A stretch of 37,456 bases of DNA from Sulfurovum sp. Lineage in GTDB: Bacteria; Campylobacterota; Campylobacteria; Campylobacterales; Sulfurovaceae. The notes beneath the pieces were generated by a model. The model worked only from the letters and a program-made list of their open reading frames with translations, was not told the origin of the DNA and made no database searches. This document shows positions 32,676 to 37,456 of this stretch, piece by piece (position 1 is the first letter of the stretch; every line of letters begins with the position of its first letter). Both the position numbers and the translations under genes were made by a program. The stretch is from contig JAKIUE010000011.1 in NCBI GenBank assembly GCA_021647715.1, positions 1 through 37,456 of the forward strand, written 5' to 3'.

Positions 32676-33748
32676 TATTCACCTCCTTCAATTTCTTGTT
32701 CTCTTAACTGTCCACATGCTGCAGAGATATCTAGTCCTTTAGATTCACGTATAGTACAGTGGAGGCCACGAGAAGTCAAATACTCTTGAAACTTCTTCAT
32801 ATCCATTTCGCTTGGACGTTTAAATTCTGTCCCACCATAAGGGTTAAAATAGATTAAATTTACTTTTGATTTTATGCCATCTAAAAGTGAGAGTAATTTC
32901 TTTGCTGCAGAGATATCATCATTGACATTTTTGATGACAAGGTACTCAAACATCACCCTCTTTCTATCGTTGACAGGAAAGTCTTTAACCGCATCTATAA
33001 TAGACTGTATATTGTATGCTTTGTTAATAGGCATGAGCGTTTCTCTTAGTGTATCATCAACAGCATGTAAAGAGATAGCCAAATTTACACCAAGTTCTTC
33101 TTTACCAAGCTTTACAATCTTTGAGGAAAGCCCTGAAGTTGAGATGGTTTGTCTGTGTGTTGCTATAGCCATACCTTCTTCATCTGAAAATATTTTGACA
33201 GACTGTACCACTTCTTTTAAGTTGTCAAGTGGCTCACCCATACCCATATAGACTAAGTTGACACGTCGGTTGCTAGCGATGTCATTGTCTTTCTTTATCA
33301 GACGTACCTGCTCTACTATTTCACCTGCTGTCAAATTACGCATAAACCCGCCCTTTGCAGTCAAGCAGAAGGCACAGCCTACCTTGCACCCTACTTGAGA
33401 AGAGATACAGACTGTATACCGCTCCTGATGCTTTATAGAGCCATCTTCATGATACTCTTTATCCCTCATAAGTAGTAGTACAGCTTCTACCGTATGCCCA
33501 TCATGTAATTCATATAAATACTTACGACTTCCGTCTTTAGAGTTTTGTACCATTATTTGTTTTAATGGAGAAACAGTATATTCATTTTCAAGATTTTCTC
33601 TCATCTCTTTAGGAAGATTTTTCATCTCCTCAAAAGAACTTACATACTTATGATACATCCAATGATAAATTTGTTTTGCTCTAAATGCTGGTGTGATACG
33701 CTGAGACAATTCTTCTTTCATGAAGTCTTGAATGATTTGTTTAGCCAT
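32675..33748 (-). CDS. rlmN: 23S rRNA/tRNA (adenine-C2)-methyltransferase RlmN
   Basis: 357 residues. A radical-SAM enzyme that methylates C2 of A2503 in 23S rRNA and A37 in certain tRNAs. The 4Fe-4S ligands are Cys121, Cys125 and Cys128 in VGCKVGCAFC. MGMGEPLDN follows (SAM binding) and the second catalytic Cys is in ISAACGQLR near the end. The start at 33748 lies 3 bases past the stop of the phosphorylase-like gene. The final codons supply the ribosome site of the small membrane-protein gene that overlaps by one base. Confidence 0.95.
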   Translation of the reverse strand: MAKQIIQDFMKEELSQRITPAFRAKQIYHWMYHKYVSSFEEMKNLPKEMRENLENEYTVSPLKQIMVQNSKDGSRKYLYELHDGHTVEAVLLLMRDKEYHEDGSIKHQERYTVCISSQVGCKVGCAFCLTAKGGFMRNLTAGEIVEQVRLIKKDNDIASNRRVNLVYMGMGEPLDNLKEVVQSVKIFSDEEGMAIATHRQTISTSGLSSKIVKLGKEELGVNLAISLHAVDDTLRETLMPINKAYNIQSIIDAVKDFPVNDRKRVMFEYLVIKNVNDDISAAKKLLSLLDGIKSKVNLIYFNPYGGTEFKRPSEMDMKKFQEYLTSRGLHCTIRESKGLDISAACGQLREQEIEGGE

Positions 33749-33751
33749 CCA

Positions 33752-34270
33752 TTATTTCTTTATAAAAGCAGCAAGTTTTTCCATCGCTTCTTTTTGATTT
33801 TTCAAAAAGTCTTCATGTGCATTTTCATCACAATAATTTGTTATAGCAAATACTCCACCTGCAGGAATACCAAAAGATTGTGCAACTTTAAGCACTGCAA
33901 AATATTCCATATTTTCTAAATGGATATTTTTTTCCAAGTAATGTTTACCGATGTCTTTATTCTTTGTGATATAGTTAGATGAATTCACAAGTGTTTCACG
34001 TGAAACATCTTCTGCTGCAGAGACAAGGTTATCTATGGGGGTATAGGAACCTCCTATAAAAAAACTATTTTCTATATTTGTCGCTGCTTTTGATTCAATA
34101 ATATCAAATATCTTCTTTTCTCCATACGACCCTGCTGTTCCTATAAAGAGTAAGTACTTTGGTGTCTCTGCCATACATAATTTTGTCAAATTCATCGCCA
34201 CATCAACCATGCCTATACCTACGGGTACGGCAAAATCAAACTGCTCACTTTTTCCTGCACAAATAATCAT
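33752..34270 (-). CDS. Short nucleoside-phosphorylase superfamily protein
   Basis: 172 residues, shorter than the 230-250 usual in this superfamily. It keeps PVGIGMVDVAMNLTKL, FIGTAGSYG, and NMEYFAVLKVAQSFGIPAGGVFAITN. The Met-Glu pair of the ribose site is present; the catalytic Asp at the family's usual S-D appears as Asn (ITNYCD). The N-terminal strand region is missing, so activity may be changed (purine phosphorylase, MTA/SAH nucleosidase or futalosine hydrolase types are possible; none is claimed). SD AAGGA lies in the end of hisF and the start is 1 base from the hisF stop, so it is translationally coupled. A parS site is embedded at 33992-34007. Confidence 0.75.
   Translation of the reverse strand: MIICAGKSEQFDFAVPVGIGMVDVAMNLTKLCMAETPKYLLFIGTAGSYGEKKIFDIIESKAATNIENSFFIGGSYTPIDNLVSAAEDVSRETLVNSSNYITKNKDIGKHYLEKNIHLENMEYFAVLKVAQSFGIPAGGVFAITNYCDENAHEDFLKNQKEAMEKLAAFIKK
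33992..34007. promoter_or_regulatory. parS site 3 (inside phosphorylase-like gene)
   Basis: TGTTTCACGTGAAACA, exact, 1.44 kb from site 2. In the gene it is read on the minus strand as V-S-R-E-T within AAEDVSRETLVN, a different frame from site 1. Confidence 0.9.
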
Positions 34271-34271
34271 T

Positions 34272-35036
34272 TTAAATCCTTACTGCTATATTTTTTTTGC
34301 GAAGATACTCTTTTAATTCTAAAATGTCAATCTCTTTAAAATGAAAAATGGAAGCTGCCAATGCTGCATCTGCATCTCCAAGAGTAAATGCTTCTTCTAT
34401 ATGTTTCATAGTTCCAGCTCCACCTGAGGCGATAACTGGGATATTAACAAGCTCTGATATCTTTTTATTTAAGGTATTATCAAACCCTGCTTTTGTACCA
34501 TCTGCGTCCATAGAAGTGACAAGTAATTCTCCAGCACCTCTGTCGAATGCTTCTTTTGCCCAAGCCAGTGCATCTATGCCTGTGTCCTTCCGTCCACCAT
34601 GCGTAAAGATATGCCATTGATTATTAGAAACCTTCTTTGCATCGATAGCCACTACTATACACTGAGAACCAAAACGTTTTGCACCCTCTTCAATAAATGT
34701 TGGTCTATTAATAGCCGCAGAATTTATACTTACTTTATCGCATCCTACATTTAAAAGATTATAAATATCTGAAAGTTCGCGAATTCCTCCACCCACAGTA
34801 AGGGGAATAAATACTTCTTTAGCCACTTGTTTTACGACATCAACGATGGTGTCACGTCCTTCATGTGTAGCTCCTATATCTAAGAAGGTAATCTCATCTG
34901 CACCTTCTTCGTTATACCGGTACGCTACTTCTACAGGGTCTCCAGCATCACGTAAGCCCACAAAATTTATACCTTTTACCACACGTCCGTTGTCTACATC
35001 TAAACAGGGTATGATTCTTTTTGCAAAATAGTCCAT
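34272..35036 (-). CDS. hisF: Imidazole glycerol phosphate synthase, cyclase subunit
   Basis: 254 residues from ATG 35036, which matches the family N-terminus (M[13 protein letters not shown]) and has AAAGAG upstream; the in-frame ATG three codons earlier is possible. It cyclises PRFAR with ammonia from HisH to imidazole glycerol phosphate and AICAR. Motifs [12 protein letters not shown] (catalytic Asp), [18 protein letters not shown] and [13 protein letters not shown] (second Asp) and IASGGAGTM, the phosphate site, are present. It heads a leftward run hisF, phosphorylase-like gene, rlmN, small membrane protein. No hisH is adjacent. Confidence 0.95.
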   Translation of the reverse strand: MDYFAKRIIPCLDVDNGRVVKGINFVGLRDAGDPVEVAYRYNEEGADEITFLDIGATHEGRDTIVDVVKQVAKEVFIPLTVGGGIRELSDIYNLLNVGCDKVSINSAAINRPTFIEEGAKRFGSQCIVVAIDAKKVSNNQWHIFTHGGRKDTGIDALAWAKEAFDRGAGELLVTSMDADGTKAGFDNTLNKKISELVNIPVIASGGAGTMKHIEEAFTLGDADAALAASIFHFKEIDILELKEYLRKKNIAVRI

Positions 35037-35071
35037 ATCAAGCATCTCTTTTCGTTTTAAATTATGGTAGA

Positions 35072-35077
35072 ATTATA
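35072..35077 (-). promoter_or_regulatory. -10 box for the hisF operon
   Basis: TATAAT on the minus strand, about 36 bases before the chosen hisF start; no -35 box is seen. The 86-bp gap also has TATAAA and TAGAAT (about 35113-35120) on the plus strand that could serve ksgA. Confidence 0.5.
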
Positions 35078-35131
35078 CAAAAATTATCCCAAATTGAGGA
35101 TGAGTATTAGAATATAAAGGATATTTATAGT

Positions 35132-36007
35132 ATGATTATTGATAACTTGTCCGAATTTGCTTCTAAAAAGTTTGGTCAAAACTTTTTAAAGAATGACTAT
35201 ATCTTACAAAAAATCGTCCAAGCGATGCCCCATGACAACCTAAAGGTTGCAGAAATTGGGCCTGGCTTAGGTGATTTAACCAAAGAACTTGTGAAAGTTC
35301 GTAATGTCACAGCATTTGAGGTTGATAAAAGATTATGTGAGCATCTAACGTCAGAGTTTGAAACACCCATAAATGAAGGGCGTTTTGAGTTACGATGTGG
35401 AGATGTGCTTGAGCGTTGGGAGTCAGGAAGCCTACTGGATGAGTCATATCATCTAGTAGCTAACCTGCCCTATTATATCGCGACCAATATCATCTTAAAA
35501 GCATTTAAGGATGAACATTGCCAAAGTATTTTGGTCATGGTTCAAAAAGAAGTAGCTGTTAAATTTGCAGCGACTGTCAAACAGAAAGAGTTTTCAGCTC
35601 TATCTGTTTTGGCAAGCTCTGTAGGAAAAGCGACACTGTGTTTTGAGGTTGAACCTGAAGCATTTGTCCCACCTCCAAACGTTACTTCTGCCGTGCTTTT
35701 AATAGAGAAAAACCAGTCACGAGATGACCAGAGATTTGAAGCGTTTTTGAAGATAGCTTTTCAACAACCACGTAAAAAGCTCTCTAAAAATCTCATGGTT
35801 ATTTTTTCTAAAGATAGGGTCAATCAACTTTTTTCAAAGCTAGAGCTAGACTCTAATCTTCGACCTCATGAAGCTGCGACATCAACTTATCATCAATTAT
35901 ATAATGAATTAAAGGATAATTTAGATGGAAAACAACAATCCAACACCAAACAAACCAGTAAGCGAAAACTCTCCAAGTCAAGGGCAAAAAACGCCAAGCA
36001 ACAATAA
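35132..36007 (+). CDS. rsmA: 16S rRNA (adenine1518/1519-N6)-dimethyltransferase
   Basis: 291 residues (KsgA). Dimethylates two adjacent adenines near the 3' end of 16S rRNA in late small-subunit assembly. The N-terminal FGQNFLKNDYIL, SAM motif I VAEIGPGLGDLTKELV and catalytic NLPYYIATN (the N-L-P-Y/F motif) are present; FQQPRKKLSKNL marks the C-terminal domain. The C-tail beyond about residue 265 is a basic, Ser/Lys-rich extension (TSKRKLSKSRAKNAKQQ), encoded in the stretch that overlaps the RNase J gene by 83 nt. AAAGGA precedes the ATG. Confidence 0.95.
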   Translation: MIIDNLSEFASKKFGQNFLKNDYILQKIVQAMPHDNLKVAEIGPGLGDLTKELVKVRNVTAFEVDKRLCEHLTSEFETPINEGRFELRCGDVLERWESGSLLDESYHLVANLPYYIATNIILKAFKDEHCQSILVMVQKEVAVKFAATVKQKEFSALSVLASSVGKATLCFEVEPEAFVPPPNVTSAVLLIEKNQSRDDQRFEAFLKIAFQQPRKKLSKNLMVIFSKDRVNQLFSKLELDSNLRPHEAATSTYHQLYNELKDNLDGKQQSNTKQTSKRKLSKSRAKNAKQQ

Positions 36008-37456
36008 TACCCCCAGAGAAAGACGCCCAAACCCACACAGACAAAATAACAATATTCCAAGAAGCAGTAGCCAAGGCGATAATGCTAACCGCCCTAATCC
36101 CAACAGGAAACCTAACCCTAATGGAAATAGAGTACCTGCCCCAAAACAAGAAGTAAATGGCAATGTTCAGGATAGACCTGCACCAAACGGAAATAGAAAA
36201 CCAAATCCTAATCAAAACAAAAACCGTAATAGTAACAATCAAAACAAAAATACGGGAGATAACAGAAATAACAATAAGCCAAACCATAGCAATAAGCCTG
36301 GAGGCAAGCCCAACAACAAACGTCAAGGGGGAAACAATAAAGGTAGGGGTAAACGCAGAAATATAACGACTGTCAATGATGAGATGAGAAAGTATCTTGA
36401 ACTAAATGACAGCATAAAAGATGCAACTATGAACCCATGGAGAAATGGTGACATGTCTGCAACAGCAAAAATCCGTTTCACTCCACTAGGTGGTCTTGGT
36501 GAAATTGGTGGCAACATGGCAGTTCTTGAGACTGAAACTACAGCCATTATCATTGATGTAGGTATGTCTTTCCCTGATGAGACAATGCATGGTGTAGATA
36601 TTTTAGTACCTAACTTTTCTTACTTGCACGCACTCAAAGAAAGTGGGAAAGAAGTCTTTTGTATCATCACACATGGTCACGAAGACCACATCGGTGCGAT
36701 GCCTTACCTCTTTAAAGAATTACAGTTTCCTATCTATGCAACGCCACTTGCACTTGCTATGATAGAAAACAAGTTTAATGAACATGGACTTTCGCAGTAC
36801 ACAAAAAACTTTAACTATGTTACCATGAGAAAACAACACCAAATTGGTGATATGAAAATCGAATGGATGCACAATACCCACTCAATCATTGATGCCTGTT
36901 CTTTAGCTATAGAGACACCTGCAGGAACCATTATCCATACAGCTGACTTTAAAGTAGACCATACCCCTGTAGACAACTATACTATGGACTTACGCCGTTT
37001 TGCACACTATGGTGAGAAAGGTGTACTTTGCCTCTTCTCCGACTCAACAAATTCGCACAACCCAGGAGCCACTAAGTCTGAAAAAGTTGTGGGTAAAACT
37101 TTTGATACACTCTTTGAACTAGCAAAAGGAAGAATCCTTATGTCTACTTTCTCTTCTAATGTTCACCGTATTGTGCAAGCGATGGAAAGAGGCGTAAAAC
37201 ACGGAAGAAAGATTTGTGTTATCGGACGTTCAATGGAACGTAACATTGAAACAAATAGAGCTTTAGGGTTTGTAGATATAGAAGATAAAAATTTTATTGA
37301 AGTACATGAAGTACCAAAGTATGCTGATCATGAAGTTCTCATTGTGACCACTGGCTCACAAGGGGAAGCTATGGCTGCACTTAACCGTATGGCAACAGAT
37401 GAGCATAGACACATCAAGCTCAAACCTTCAGATACTGTCATTATCTCCGCCTCAGC
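35925..37456 (+). CDS. rnj: Ribonuclease J with disordered N-terminal extension (3' end cut by window edge)
   Basis: 510 codons open to the right edge, starting ATG 35925 with AAAGGA eight bases upstream. It starts inside rsmA and overlaps it by 83 nt in a different frame. About 145 residues at the N-terminus are Asn/Pro/Gln/Lys/Arg-rich (for example NRPNPNRKPNPNGN), followed by a basic stretch and the metallo-beta-lactamase core from about residue 182: FTPLGGLGEIGGNM, the metal site THGHEDHIGA (249-258), THSIIDAC and FSDSTN; the beta-CASP part continues with STFSSNVHRIVQ. RNase J is a 5'-3' exo/endoribonuclease for rRNA and mRNA turnover. An N-terminal extension of this type is known in Helicobacter pylori RNase J, which pairs with helicase RhpA. 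Confidence 0.95.
   Translation, partial: MENNNPTPNKPVSENSPSQGQKTPSNNNTPRERRPNPHRQNNNIPRSSSQGDNANRPNPNRKPNPNGNRVPAPKQEVNGNVQDRPAPNGNRKPNPNQNKNRNSNNQNKNTGDNRNNNKPNHSNKPGGKPNNKRQGGNNKGRGKRRNITTVNDEMRKYLELNDSIKDATMNPWRNGDMSATAKIRFTPLGGLGEIGGNMAVLETETTAIIIDVGMSFPDETMHGVDILVPNFSYLHALKESGKEVFCIITHGHEDHIGAMPYLFKELQFPIYATPLALAMIENKFNEHGLSQYTKNFNYVTMRKQHQIGDMKIEWMHNTHSIIDACSLAIETPAGTIIHTADFKVDHTPVDNYTMDLRRFAHYGEKGVLCLFSDSTNSHNPGATKSEKVVGKTFDTLFELAKGRILMSTFSSNVHRIVQAMERGVKHGRKICVIGRSMERNIETNRALGFVDIEDKNFIEVHEVPKYADHEVLIVTTGSQGEAMAALNRMATDEHRHIKLKPSDTVIISAS

Noticed and set aside
35853-36326. 157-residue minus-strand frame across the rsmA/RNase J junction
   Set aside because: Highly hydrophobic only because it is antisense to an Asn/Lys-rich stretch; both plus-strand genes here are convincing.
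1-37456. CRISPR array, IS element or prophage
   Set aside because: No regularly spaced repeats, transposase, integrase or phage structural gene is visible anywhere in the window.

Overview
The window looks like a piece of chromosome from a free-living Campylobacterota bacterium, probably close to Sulfurovum or Sulfurimonas. The support is low GC content, short intergenic gaps, Sulfurovum-like versions of HisF, KsgA, RlmN, GltA and NrdA/NrdB, a DUF3972-like HTH protein, and an RNase J with a long Asn/Lys-rich N-terminal extension as known from Helicobacter. The genus is inferred from protein style only; no search was run.

Layout. (1) Positions 1-10975, all on the minus strand, hold a surface-polysaccharide cluster transcribed from wecB leftwards: wecB, wecC (UDP-ManNAcA synthesis), a Wzx-type flippase, an acyltransferase-3, a GT4 glycosyltransferase, a Wzy-like polymerase, a hexapeptide acetyltransferase, an SGNH-like lipoprotein and a GH140/DUF4038-like lipoprotein cut by the left edge. 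(2) 11286-11360 is tRNA-Val(GAC). It is followed by dapF, coaE and an L,D-transpeptidase on the minus strand, i.e. peptidoglycan and cofactor genes. (3) 14485-19822 on the plus strand is a five-gene Bat/MoxR operon: VWA, VWA-TPR, BatD-like, MoxR ATPase, DUF58. (4) 19826-24978 on the minus strand holds a DUF3972-like HTH protein, pcm, a nitrilase-family hydrolase, nrdB, a structured non-coding stretch, a YfiM-like protein, ppnP and two related beta-barrel proteins. (5) 25324-26607 is gltA, flanked by repeats and REP-like palindromes. (6) 27052-31535 on the minus strand holds a small lipoprotein, a small HTH-like protein, nrdA and purB. (7) 31609-37456 holds rluA-type pseudouridine synthase, then hisF, a nucleoside-phosphorylase-like gene, rlmN and an unlisted 33-residue membrane protein on the minus strand, and ksgA with RNase J on the plus strand.

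The most notable signal is three perfect copies of the 16-bp ParB-binding centromere site parS (TGTTTCACGTGAAACA) within 1.72 kb (32288-34007). One is intergenic and two lie inside genes in different reading frames. This suggests a chromosome-partition centromere, and that the replication origin may be on this side of the chromosome. Other second-look items are the GTAG-headed REP-like hairpins and the duplicated ~90-bp element around gltA, a candidate structured RNA upstream of nrdB, an 83-nt dual-coding overlap between ksgA and RNase J, an internally shortened copy of an outer-membrane barrel, and a palindromic shared -10 box between purB and the pseudouridine synthase.
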